NCBI GenBank assembly: GCA_024277475.1
Contig: JAJRVC010000075.1
Coordinates: 1-16,593, forward strand
From: Deltaproteobacteria bacterium
GTDB lineage: Bacteria; Desulfobacterota; Desulfobacteria; Desulfobacterales; JAFDCJ01
DNA: 16,593 nucleotides
Direction: 5' to 3'
Every line of letters starts with the position of its first letter. Positions within the stretch are counted from its first letter, which is position 1. The position numbers were made by a program, and so were the translations under genes. Under the pieces are notes generated by a model. It was given only the letters and a program-made list of their open reading frames with translations. It did no database searches and was not told where the DNA came from. Of the stretch, positions 1 to 6,684 are shown one piece after another.

Positions 1-1
1 G

Positions 2-337
2 GTAAATTATTCAGGATTGCCGGACCACCCCCAGCATGAACTCGCAAGACAGCAAATGATCGCTCACGGCGGTTTATTGTCGTTTGTTGTGTCCGACGGC
101 AGGCCGGGTGCGGCCAAAGTGATGGATGCCCTTAAGCGGGTCGTTCACGCTGTTACGTTCGGTACCAGCAGAACCATCTGCATGCATCCGGCAACCATCA
201 CCCACGAGCATATGACGCCCGCAGAGAGAACAGCCGCAGGCATTGATGACGGCTTAATCCGTCTTTCGGTGGGATTGGAAAATCCGGAGGATATTATTAC
301 GGATCTGGAACAGGCATTGTCAAAACCTTCGCAATAA
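2..337 (+). CDS. Cys/Met-metabolism PLP-dependent lyase, C-terminal part
   Basis: The open frame enters from the left edge (first complete codon at base 2) and ends at TAA 335-337, so only the last 111 residues are seen. The visible part carries the C-terminal signatures of the cystathionine gamma-synthase/gamma-lyase/methionine gamma-lyase fold-type I family: a LPDHPQHELARQQM segment, GGLLSF, then MHPATITHEHMTPAER followed by GIDDGLIRLSVGLE and a closing DLEQAL helix. These enzymes make or cleave sulfur amino acids in the cytoplasm. The PLP lysine and the N-terminal half lie outside the window, so lyase, synthase or sulfhydrylase activity cannot be told apart. A TTG at 17 is an in-frame internal codon, not the likely start. 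Confidence 0.85.
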   Translation, partial: VNYSGLPDHPQHELARQQMIAHGGLLSFVVSDGRPGAAKVMDALKRVVHAVTFGTSRTICMHPATITHEHMTPAERTAAGIDDGLIRLSVGLENPEDIITDLEQALSKPSQ

Positions 338-367
338 TTTTTTCTCGCGGGATGGGCATCTATATAC

Positions 368-548
368 TGAGTGGTTCGGGGTTCAAAGGTCACAACCAAT
401 GGATACTGCTCACAATATTAATCAAAAGCTGGAATACCCGTCATACCCCAATGAGCGAAACGAATTTACAACCAGATGAATACATGATCCCTTTGACACG
501 AGCTGTCTGGGTTTTTTCAACCCGGAACATTGAACCCTGAACCGCTCA
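368..548. repeat. 18-bp imperfect inverted repeat bounding a 181-bp intergenic stretch
   Basis: The arm TGAGTGGTTCGGGGTTCA (368-385) and the reverse complement of 531-548 (TGAGCGGTTCAGGGTTCA) match at 16 of 18 positions, and together they enclose 145 bp. A smaller hairpin lies just inside the right arm (CTGGGTT 507-513 with AACCCGG 519-525, TTTTC loop). It could act as a weak terminator for the upstream lyase gene, but no T-run follows it. A 62-codon open frame inside (352-540) has no family features and I do not regard it as a gene. The arrangement fits a small MITE-like or REP-like intergenic element. That is inference, because no second copy lies in this window. Confidence 0.5.
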
Positions 549-582
549 ACCTAAATTATTATATAAGGACCGGAAATTTGAT

Positions 583-1215
583 ATGAAAAAACTAAATATG
601 ACCGCGATCATCGCTATTCTTTTTTTTCTTTTATGTTCTCAAGCATCTGCTCAGGGTAAGAATTTCAAAGAGTTGACCATCGTGGTTCCGGCAGAAAGCA
701 TCGCCAAATTCATTCAGCCCCTGTTGCCTTACCGTATAGATATCGGCAATAATTTTTCAGGATCATTCTGGGTTAAATCCATTGAAAATATAAAAATTAC
801 CAAAAATAAGGTTTCATTCACGAGCCATATTTACGGCAAAGACATCAGGTACTCAGCAAAAATCGGCAAACAGACAGCAAATTTTAAGGTGGGTAAAGTC
901 AATTTGCGCAATCAATGGGAGGCTTCATTGCGCTATGATAAAGGCAGAAAAAAGCTGTATATAAAACCTCACATTGAAAGCCCGAAGAATAAGGAAGATC
1001 TCAGCCAGGGAGATATTCTGATAGATACATTATTTAATGCGTTTAGTGATATAGAATATCCAATTGACGTCAACAGGATCAAATCAATTACAACCAAACT
1101 TTACCATACGGAACTGACTATAAACATGGATGTCTCGGATGTTTATGCAGACAGCAATAGGCTGTTTATAGAAATTATACCGACCGCTCAAAAAAAGGGA
1201 GAAAACCCTCAATAG
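583..1215 (+). CDS. Exported protein of unknown function (210 aa)
   Basis: The ATG at 583 is preceded by an AAGGA-type ribosome site (AAGGACC, about 11 nt upstream). The product begins with a clear Sec signal peptide: MKK, a hydrophobic core of about 15 residues, then an ASA cleavage motif near residue 23. The mature part (about 187 residues) is rich in Lys, Ile and alternating polar/hydrophobic residues, which suggests mostly beta structure. It has no cysteine pair, no heme motif and no further membrane segment, so it is probably periplasmic or attached to the outer membrane from the inside. I do not recognise a family. Spacing from its neighbours suggests it is transcribed alone. The downstream region is decayed intergenic DNA, not an operon partner. 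Confidence 0.75.
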   Translation: MKKLNMTAIIAILFFLLCSQASAQGKNFKELTIVVPAESIAKFIQPLLPYRIDIGNNFSGSFWVKSIENIKITKNKVSFTSHIYGKDIRYSAKIGKQTANFKVGKVNLRNQWEASLRYDKGRKKLYIKPHIESPKNKEDLSQGDILIDTLFNAFSDIEYPIDVNRIKSITTKLYHTELTINMDVSDVYADSNRLFIEIIPTAQKKGENPQ

Positions 1216-1473
1216 CTACTGGTAATCCGAAAAATGGTGTTTCACCTATGATATCGTGTATAATTACGGACCATTAGCTATTGTTTGGTTATTTTGCAAT
1301 TGGAATTTGCCGTCTAATAACATCAAAACTTAACAATATAGCTGAGCCGGCCGACTATGCCCCCGTCGGCATGAGCGCCTCGCCGCGGGTGTAAATCAAA
1401 AATGACTGCCATTCACCAACAACCGTGATCTACACCCCTCGCCGCCGAACGTACACGGCAACCATTGAAAGCG
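1216..1473. other. Intergenic, left part of the convergent region
   Basis: I see no credible gene here. Two inverted repeats are visible. GCCGAC (1350-1355) pairs with GTCGGC (1365-1370), which could have been a terminator for the aquaporin remnant read from the other strand. GGGTGTAAATC (1387-1397) pairs with the segment at 1427-1437 at 10 of 11 positions. Local GC content is higher than in the flanking hypothetical gene, which suggests a different history for this stretch. Confidence 0.4.
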
Positions 1474-1620
1474 CTACTCGCCATTGCCGGCTATAAAACG
1501 ATACACTAGCCCTCCGAGGACAGCGCCGATAATCGGAGCCACCCAGAATAGCCACAGTTGCGAGATGGCCCAGCCACCGGCATACAGCGCAACCCCGGTG
1601 CTGCGTGCGGGACTTTGCAT
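1474..1620 (-). pseudogene. aqpZ: Aquaporin Z C-terminal remnant
   Basis: Read on the minus strand, these 48 codons plus TAG encode the end of a MIP-family water channel: [16 protein letters not shown], then [17 protein letters not shown] and LVYRF. This aligns with the second half-helix (normally NPARST) and the sixth membrane helix of AqpZ. The second NPA motif reads SPA here, so its Asn is lost. Immediately upstream of the first codon an in-frame TAG interrupts the frame, and beyond it the sequence no longer resembles an aquaporin. The other five helices, about 180 residues, are missing. The truncation point abuts the start of the repeat-rich segment from about 1621, which suggests that a repeat insertion or deletion destroyed the gene. 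It is non-functional. Confidence 0.75.
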
Positions 1621-1643
1621 CTAATTTTATGTCATCTTACCTA

Positions 1644-1785
1644 GTTTCCATCCATAAATGGCCCTTTTTTCTCTGAGCGGCGTTCTACGCGGGTTTACGT
1701 CTGCGAAGTACAAAAAGTACGTCTCAACGTAAACCCTTGTGCGGCCTTGCTCAGAGAAAAAATTGCTCATTTCTGAATTGGAAAC
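1644..1785. repeat. Large imperfect palindrome, MITE/REP-like
   Basis: Two arms of about 57 bp face each other around a 26-nt centre. Outer block: GTTTCC (1644-1649) with GGAAAC (1780-1785). Middle block: TTTTTTCTCTGAGC (1665-1678) with GCTCAGAGAAAAAA (1749-1762), perfect over 14 bp. Inner block: GGGTTTACGT (1691-1700) with ACGTAAACCC (1727-1736), perfect over 10 bp. The intervening segments are partly complementary, and GTAC-AAAAA-GTAC sits at the centre. No reading frame of note is inside. The size and structure resemble non-autonomous miniature elements or extended REP hairpins. Mobility is inferred, not shown. Confidence 0.6.
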
Positions 1786-1792
1786 TTACGCC

Positions 1793-1830
1793 AGTGCCCA
1801 TGGATAAAAAAGGCTTCGTGGATGGGCACT
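1793..1830. terminator. 9-bp perfect hairpin at the end of the cytochrome operon
   Basis: AGTGCCCAT (1793-1801) is perfectly complementary to ATGGGCACT (1822-1830) with a 20-nt loop. It lies 12 nt past the stop codon of the minus-strand cytochrome gene, the right place for a transcription end or mRNA-stabilising stem-loop. No T-run follows on the minus strand, so a classic intrinsic terminator is not supported. It may instead belong to the adjoining repeat element. Confidence 0.35.
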
Positions 1831-1841
1831 ACCTAATATCT

Positions 1842-2249
1842 TTAGTGCTTGCCCGGGGATAAAGGAATTCCTCTGCGTTCATAGGTAATATAAGCCTCAA
1901 TTGCTATCATCTTCGGATCATCAAGCGCAAGGGGCTCACCTTCGAGAGGATTTTGAATGCACCAGTTTATCATATCTCTTAAGCTCACCACCTCGCCTAT
2001 CTGTTTTTGAAATTTCGGATAGGTCTCCGGATGGGTATTGCTGGCATTTGGATGGCACATGTCACAGGAAACAGTATTTTCCCCTAATTTATTACTGTGA
2101 AAAAGAGCATCACCTTCCTTAACCACGGACATAAACGCCTCGTTCCATTTATCCAAATCCTTCTTCGTGAATTCATCAGCCACAACACTGATTGAAGACA
2201 CTAACAATAATAACACAAAAATGGCAGTCACATATCTTAATTTTGTCAT
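1842..2249 (-). CDS. Small exported mono-heme cytochrome c
   Basis: This 135-residue protein has a Sec signal peptide (MTKLRY, hydrophobic core, VVADEF cleavage region near residue 24) and a single CxxCH heme site, CDMCH at residues 62-66, in the context NTVSCDMCHPNASNTHP. A later Cys (WCIQNP) and Met residues near the C-terminus (PKMIAIEAY) are present, and Met in this region could be the sixth heme ligand. The domain looks like the mono-heme c-type fold found in SoxA-like and thiosulfate-dehydrogenase-like proteins, but I cannot assign a specific subfamily. The start has an AGGAG ribosome site. It is the last gene of a three-gene operon, 27 nt after the phosphoesterase, and probably passes electrons to or from the di-heme peroxidase in the periplasm (inference). 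Confidence 0.8.
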   Translation of the reverse strand: MTKLRYVTAIFVLLLLVSSISVVADEFTKKDLDKWNEAFMSVVKEGDALFHSNKLGENTVSCDMCHPNASNTHPETYPKFQKQIGEVVSLRDMINWCIQNPLEGEPLALDDPKMIAIEAYITYERRGIPLSPGKH

Positions 2250-2276
2250 TTTATCTTCTCCTTTTTAAGCTTTATT

Positions 2277-3353
2277 TTAATAATGCTCCAGAGATGGGAT
2301 CCTTTTTGACGGATCCTGATATTGATCATCCGCAGGATAGCCAAGTTTTTCATCATATATCAGGGTTCTGTCTTTATTCTCCCACAGTTTGAATTTGTTT
2401 AGAAGCCTTCCATTTTCCAGATCAAGAACAGACCAGCCGGTTGCATCTCTCTCCTTAAAGGGATCCGCCCTGTTCATTGGAACCGTTAGCTTGGGGATCT
2501 GATTCGGTTTTTGAGCATAACTCAGAGGGTAGGGCCATGGCCAGGCGGTAGACATCATGGCCTGAAAACTAATATTGCCAATCTGATTATAAAGGATCTG
2601 GTGTACATGGCCGTGCAAGACCGTCACCTTATCAAAGGGCTTGAGCACTTCCTGTATCTCTTCAGCATCTTCCGTCCAGAAATTCCAAGGCTTGAAAATT
2701 TTGTAAAGCGGAGAGTGTGACATGACAACGACAGGGGTTTGGGGGGAAATCTTGGCAAGGTCCTTTTTCAGCCAGTTTATCTGCTCGCTTTTGACCATAA
2801 ATGGAGATCCATTTGGATTATCAAGCCGGGCCATGTTGGACATCCGTACCTGGGGAGTTTCCCAGTGTTCAATCCAGTTGTCATAGGTGAGTATGCTGTT
2901 TAAAACTACGAAGTGCACACCCTTGTGATCAAAACTATAGTAAAGCTTGCTTATTTTTTGCTCCCAGTATTTTCCAAGATCCAGATAATAATCATGTTCA
3001 CCTATTACCCAGCGAACCGGATGGCGTAAGCGTGAAACCATTTCAAGCCCGTGGTCAAGCTCCTCTTTTTTCCCCAATTGGGCCAGGTCCCCCCCATAAA
3101 CGACAAAATCCGGCTTTGGGGACATGAAGTTACATTCTGTAACTGCCTTCTTTAAGCCCCTGTCAAAGTTGCGCACGAACTGCGTGCCCTTTATGTGGGT
3201 GAGGTGGGAGTCTGAAATATAAGCAAAGGTAAAATTCTGGCTATCACCCTTGCCCCATGACAGCTCAACCAGGCTCAGTGGCAGGGAGGAAGCAAAAGTT
3301 ATTGCTGCAGCCCCTTTTAAAAATGCACGTCTATTAATAAATTTCTTGCTCAT
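2277..3353 (-). CDS. Tat-exported calcineurin-like metallophosphoesterase
   Basis: The 358-residue product starts with a twin-arginine signal (INRRAFLKG, residues 6-14, then a hydrophobic stretch), so it is exported folded. The metallophosphoesterase motifs follow in order: DSH at 48-50, GGD at 87-89, GEHD at 118-121, SHS around His213 and GHVH at 248-251. These form the two-metal site of the family, which hydrolyses phosphomono- or diesters. The third motif, normally GNH(D/E), has Glu in place of the metal-ligand Asn. The start is preceded by AGGAGG at good spacing. It sits between a di-heme peroxidase and a small cytochrome with gaps of 24 and 27 nt, so it is co-transcribed with redox proteins. 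The substrate is unknown. Confidence 0.88.
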   Translation of the reverse strand: MSKKFINRRAFLKGAAAITFASSLPLSLVELSWGKGDSQNFTFAYISDSHLTHIKGTQFVRNFDRGLKKAVTECNFMSPKPDFVVYGGDLAQLGKKEELDHGLEMVSRLRHPVRWVIGEHDYYLDLGKYWEQKISKLYYSFDHKGVHFVVLNSILTYDNWIEHWETPQVRMSNMARLDNPNGSPFMVKSEQINWLKKDLAKISPQTPVVVMSHSPLYKIFKPWNFWTEDAEEIQEVLKPFDKVTVLHGHVHQILYNQIGNISFQAMMSTAWPWPYPLSYAQKPNQIPKLTVPMNRADPFKERDATGWSVLDLENGRLLNKFKLWENKDRTLIYDEKLGYPADDQYQDPSKRIPSLEHY

Positions 3354-3377
3354 GACTTCCTCCTTTAAGTTTGTTTA

Positions 3378-4478
3378 TCAGTTGTTCTTTCTGACAAATT
3401 GCGGACTGGTAAGAGTCTTTAAAAACTCCAGCAGGTCTGCCTTTTCCTGGTCGGTCAAATTAAGAGGGCGAATTCCACTATCCAGCATGGGATTTTCCTC
3501 GCCACCGACATTATAGAACTCTATGACCTCTTCAAGTGTCTCTTGACTGCCGTCGTGCATATAAGGGCCTGTTACAGCAATGTTTCTGAGACTGGGAGTC
3601 TTGAATCGACCGATATCCTGGATATCAAGTGTTATCGCAAAGCGACCAAGCTCGGAAATATCGTTCTTGGTAAGGATGGATTCATCCAGCTTATCGCCAG
3701 TTTCCTTGGATTTTTGAACTTGTTCCACTATTTCGAAAAGCTTGGGCTCAATGTAGGAAAAACCAACACCCAAGTTATGAAATTTATTATCGGTAAAAAT
3801 GGCACTTGTCTGATCTATGGTGTGACAGTCCTGGCATCTTGCCTTTGTCCGATAGATTGCAAGGCCTCGTATGGCTGCCTCCGGCACGGCAGTCTTGTCC
3901 CCACCGTAGAGATAGAGATCAAAAGGAGAATCCCCTGAGATGATTGTGCGCTCAAAGGCGGCTATGGACTTTACCACGTGATCAATGGTTATATCTTGAG
4001 AATTTATCTCAAAAACCTTTTCAAACCGGGTATTATATTCCGAGTCACTCCTTACAATTGAAAGGATAGGATCAAAGCTTTTAAGGCCGTGTTCCACGGG
4101 ATTTACAAAAGGTCCCTTTGCCTGTTCCTCTAAAGAAGGCGCCCTGCCATCCCAGAACTGGCTGGTATAATAGGCTGAATTGACTACCGTCGGGGAATTT
4201 CTGGTACCTTTAAGCTTCTTGATACCCTCTGCAACAGGCAGTTCATCTGTAAAGACTTTCAAAGGATCATGACAGGTAGCGCAACTCACAGTACCGTCGG
4301 CACTGAAACGTTTGTCATGAAAGAGCCTCTCACCTAAGGCTATCTTGGCCGGTGATTGCGGATTATCCTCAGGAATTGGTACTGGCGGAAGTCCAATGGG
4401 AAGGACATTGCCGGCAAAGACTGGTATTACTCCCCCTATAAAATAAAAAAGCACCGTCCATAAAAAAAATCTTCTCAT
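3378..4478 (-). CDS. Di-heme cytochrome c peroxidase (CcpA/MauG family)
   Basis: The 366-residue protein has a Sec signal peptide (MRRFF, hydrophobic core, VFAGN near residue 22) and two heme sites: CATCH at residues 66-70 and CQDCH at 215-219. Family landmarks are present: ALGERLFHDKRFS before heme 1, the RNSPTVVN and QFWDGRA segments (Trp109 region), the ERTI helix, and TPSLRNIAVTGPYMHDGS (about 293-311) with Met307 in the place of the distal ligand of the high-potential heme. Bacterial relatives reduce hydrogen peroxide to water in the periplasm with electrons from small cytochromes. MauG-type members oxidise protein or small-molecule targets instead. A GGAGG ribosome site precedes the ATG. 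It is the first gene of the operon with the phosphoesterase and mono-heme cytochrome. Confidence 0.92.
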   Translation of the reverse strand: MRRFFLWTVLFYFIGGVIPVFAGNVLPIGLPPVPIPEDNPQSPAKIALGERLFHDKRFSADGTVSCATCHDPLKVFTDELPVAEGIKKLKGTRNSPTVVNSAYYTSQFWDGRAPSLEEQAKGPFVNPVEHGLKSFDPILSIVRSDSEYNTRFEKVFEINSQDITIDHVVKSIAAFERTIISGDSPFDLYLYGGDKTAVPEAAIRGLAIYRTKARCQDCHTIDQTSAIFTDNKFHNLGVGFSYIEPKLFEIVEQVQKSKETGDKLDESILTKNDISELGRFAITLDIQDIGRFKTPSLRNIAVTGPYMHDGSQETLEEVIEFYNVGGEENPMLDSGIRPLNLTDQEKADLLEFLKTLTSPQFVRKNN

Positions 4479-4804
4479 TTCAGTTAACCTCCAATGATCT
4501 TGATTAAAAATCCGATTTAAAATAAAAACTCGGTAAAATCAAGGCACAACAAATTTTTCAGCGCCCCGATTAAACATGATAAAAATTCCTTTATAGGAAT
4601 ATTTCTTATTTAGGAATTATCATATAAATTATAGAAGATCAACAAATTTAAACAAAAGCGGGAAATCCAAACATTCTGCTCTAATCTTCCATGGAACAGG
4701 CTGATTTAATTTGGATTTCAAATTAAGCTCGTATCTATTCCCGGGAAACCCGGGCGAGGGGAAAGAGAGTCGGGACGGAAAACATCATATTCTTAATCAC
4801 AACA
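4479..4804. other. Intergenic region upstream of the peroxidase operon
   Basis: This 326-bp AT-rich stretch lies between the start of the peroxidase gene and the end of the lyxose isomerase gene, both on the minus strand. It should hold the promoter of the redox operon. On the isomerase side are an 8-bp perfect hairpin (4706-4713 with 4719-4726, GATTT loop) and a GC-rich CCCGGG-AAA-CCCGGG element (4740-4754). Either could end transcription of the isomerase gene, although neither has a T-run. I see no gene. Confidence 0.5.
4585..4617. promoter_or_regulatory. Candidate operator palindrome upstream of the peroxidase operon
   Basis: ATTCCT-TTAT-AGGAAT (4585-4600) is a perfect 6-bp-arm palindrome, and a third half-site copy, TAGGAAT, follows at 4611-4617. 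It lies about 110 bp upstream of the peroxidase start in the only non-coding region that could drive this operon, so a regulator may bind here. The regulator cannot be named from sequence. Confidence 0.35.
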
Positions 4805-5347
4805 TCAATCTATAATTTCCGTGGCTCTCGCAATTTTGGGATCCGTAAACTGATCCAACGCATCCCTCGCAATGGTGGAAAAACTGTACATCACCGCTCC
4901 GGTCTTACAGGTCTGAAACCAGTGCTTTTCACCTGGTGGTAGGGTGATTTGGTCGGAGGGTTGCATGACGACTTCCTTTCGCATGGAGTAGAATTCATCC
5001 TTGCCTTCGACGATAAAGCCCTCCTTGAAGGTGTCTTCACCCGGAATGTAAAAATAAACCGTTCCCGAGATGATGCGCACAGTCTCCTCCTTGCCCGGGT
5101 CATCTCCCACCGGCGGGTGCCAGTGCTCAGGTTCGGTTTGATTGGGAAAAAGAACCAGCACCTTAACGCTGATGCGTTCAGTCTGAACCAAAGTCAGAAC
5201 CTGGACACCTTCTCTTTCGAGATTGCTCAAGCCGAAATCAACGACTTCAATATTGCTGGCTTCGTCATCAGATAGAGTGATGCCGGATTGCCGGATCATT
5301 TCGGCTGCTTTTTGTTGGGTTGCTTTTAGCTGCTCTCGTGTGATCAT
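4805..5347 (-). CDS. D-lyxose ketol-isomerase (YdaE-type cupin)
   Basis: The cupin-fold protein shows the metal-binding pattern of the D-lyxose isomerase family: HWHPP, then KEETVR with the ligand Glu, a beta-rich VYFYIPGE stretch, and a late His in LPPGEKHWFQ, ending in FTDPKIAR. Known members interconvert D-lyxose and D-xylulose, and often D-mannose and D-fructose, with a divalent metal. I chose the ATG at 5347 (MITREQL, 180 aa) because GGAGG sits 9 nt upstream. The frame stays open to a GTG at 5413, but that extension is acidic, low in complexity and lacks a well-placed ribosome site. The gene is divergent from the GntR gene and may share its regulation. Its link to the acid-sugar cluster is suggested by position only. 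Confidence 0.82.
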   Translation of the reverse strand: MITREQLKATQQKAAEMIRQSGITLSDDEASNIEVVDFGLSNLEREGVQVLTLVQTERISVKVLVLFPNQTEPEHWHPPVGDDPGKEETVRIISGTVYFYIPGEDTFKEGFIVEGKDEFYSMRKEVVMQPSDQITLPPGEKHWFQTCKTGAVMYSFSTIARDALDQFTDPKIARATEIID

Positions 5348-5424
5348 GTATTTCATCCTCCGCATACATACAGGCTTTTTTTCTGTCTCTTCCTTATTAC
5401 TCTCTTCATCCACTCCGCGTATTT

Positions 5425-5560
5425 TTAAATCCCCCTTTCAATCTCATAGTGCGGCTCAAATCCCAATTCTTTTCTGGCCTTACGGATATGATATCCAATG
5501 ATAGAGCTCGCTGCATGATTTCGCCGGGATCAGGTTCAACTTTCACCTTAAAAGCCGTTT
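5425..5560 (-). pseudogene. C-terminal remnant of an NAD-dependent epimerase/dehydratase
   Basis: On the minus strand, two adjacent frames together give the end of a short-chain epimerase. One frame reads KVKVEPDPGEIMQRA. A shifted frame then reads IRKARKELGFEPHYEIERGI and stops at TAA 5425-5427. The ARxELGFEPxYxxERGI ending is typical of UDP-sugar and acid-sugar NAD-dependent epimerases and dehydrogenases, where it follows the substrate-binding C-terminal domain. The frame change around 5490-5510 and the absence of the Rossmann N-terminus show a broken leftover. Acid-sugar dehydrogenases of this superfamily (such as D-erythronate dehydrogenase DenD) occur in DUF1537-kinase clusters, so it may once have belonged to this locus. 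The left boundary of the homology is approximate. Confidence 0.5.
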
Positions 5561-5650
5561 TTACCCTATAGGCGGATCTACAACATTCGATACCAATCCG
5601 CAAGGCGGAGGATTGAAATATTTTCACCCGGTAAAAAATAAATTTTTCAC

Positions 5651-5678
5651 TTGACAAGGTTCAGCAAAGTCGATACTG
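5651..5678 (+). promoter_or_regulatory. Possible promoter of the GntR regulator gene
   Basis: A perfect TTGACA (5651-5656) is followed after 15 bp by GATACT (5672-5677; 4 of 6 to TATAAT). Spacing is short and the -10 is weak. The site lies 110 bp before the regulator start in AT-rich non-coding DNA. The stretch 5561-5787 holds no gene that I can see. Confidence 0.25.
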
Positions 5679-5787
5679 AATTTTGAATACAAAATACAAA
5701 ATTAAAATGATAATCACTATTAACATTCACTTCTGGTCTCTCAAAATTACAGTTGATCGTGCCCACACAATCAAAAAAAATTGAACT

Positions 5788-6474
5788 ATGATAAATCTAG
5801 GCGCAGAACACGAAAATTTAGATCAAAAGGCATATGGCATCATTAAAAAATTAATCATTGATCGTAAACTTCTGCCCGGCGACAAAATTTCTCAGGAAAA
5901 ACTGGCGCGGGAACTAGGCATCAGCCGTACGCCTCTGATCAGTGCCGTGAAATACCTCGAGCATGAAAAACTTGTCGAAGCCAAACCGCGCAGGGGCTAT
6001 TTCGTGCGTTTGTTTACCAAGCACGAAATGATCAGCATTTTTGAGCTCCGCGAAGTGTTGGAGGGCTTGGCTGCCAGACGGGCAGCCTTTCAGATCAGCG
6101 ATTCTCAAATAAACAATTTGAATAAATTTTTTAAGCAGTTTGATCCCTCCGCAGATATTACTGATGTTAAAACATACTCCAGAGAAGACAGGGTTTTCCA
6201 CAATTATGTGGTCGATGTATCGGCAAGAGAATTCTTAAAAAGCATACTCCAGACATACAACATTATCATTTACAGCTACCAGGGAATTTCCTCAGAGGGA
6301 TTGGTACGATCTCCCAACGAAACAATTCATGAGCATATGGCCGTGATTGAGGCAATCTGTGACAGAGATTCAGAGGCAGCCGAAAATTTAATGCGGCTGC
6401 ATCTCAAAAAAACCATTGCAACGCTGAAGCAAGACATCAACGCTGAAGGGCAAGAGACCAAAAAGTTCGCCTGA
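5788..6474 (+). CDS. GntR-family regulator, FCD (FadR-type) subfamily
   Basis: The 228-residue protein has an N-terminal GntR winged helix (about residues 12-73): AYGIIKKLIIDRKLLPGDKI, then LARELGISRTP as recognition helix region and the wing KPRRGYFV. The C-terminal FCD ligand domain begins around ELREVLEG (86-93). It keeps likely metal ligands Asp134 and His138 (EDRVFH), His183 (HEHMAVIEAI) and His205 (MRLHL). FCD regulators of this kind bind carboxylated sugar or organic-acid effectors and usually repress the neighbouring operon. The gene reads into the TTT transporter and catabolic genes, so it is the probable local regulator. No strong ribosome site precedes the ATG at 5788, and translation may be weak. 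Confidence 0.9.
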   Translation: MINLGAEHENLDQKAYGIIKKLIIDRKLLPGDKISQEKLARELGISRTPLISAVKYLEHEKLVEAKPRRGYFVRLFTKHEMISIFELREVLEGLAARRAAFQISDSQINNLNKFFKQFDPSADITDVKTYSREDRVFHNYVVDVSAREFLKSILQTYNIIIYSYQGISSEGLVRSPNETIHEHMAVIEAICDRDSEAAENLMRLHLKKTIATLKQDINAEGQETKKFA

Positions 6475-6684
6475 CGATTTTTCCGTTAATTAGAGATACG
6501 GAATAGCATTGCGTTTTAAAACTCAACAAATTAACCCGAAGGGAGGTAGATAATAAGGCAAAATAATCACCCAGCGGTAAAAGCTCAATTTATTTAAAAA
6601 CCGATTTGTGGGCTAACCAGCAAGGGGGGACCAAGAGGGTCTATTATCGCAACTTGTCAACCATTATTAGAGGAGGGTTTGGAA
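6475..6684 (+). promoter_or_regulatory. Leader region of the TTT/acid-sugar operon
   Basis: The 210 bp between the regulator and tctC probably contain the promoter and operator of the long operon. I see no convincing -35/-10 pair and no perfect GntR palindrome. A ribosome-site-like GGGAGG at about 6540-6546 is not followed by a usable start codon, so it may be the trace of a lost small frame. The true tctC ribosome site is GGAGGG at 6672-6677, 7 nt before ATG 6685. Confidence 0.4.

Noticed and set aside
352..540. 62-codon plus-strand open frame in the first intergenic region
   Set aside because: It has no ribosome site, no family features and biased composition, and it lies across an inverted repeat, so it is probably chance.
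5406..5657. 83-codon minus-strand open frame as an intact gene
   Set aside because: Only its middle matches an epimerase tail, and the homology continues in another frame. It is better read as a frameshifted remnant.
5641..5787. tRNA, small RNA or riboswitch upstream of the GntR gene
   Set aside because: The region is AT-rich with no convincing fold or cloverleaf.
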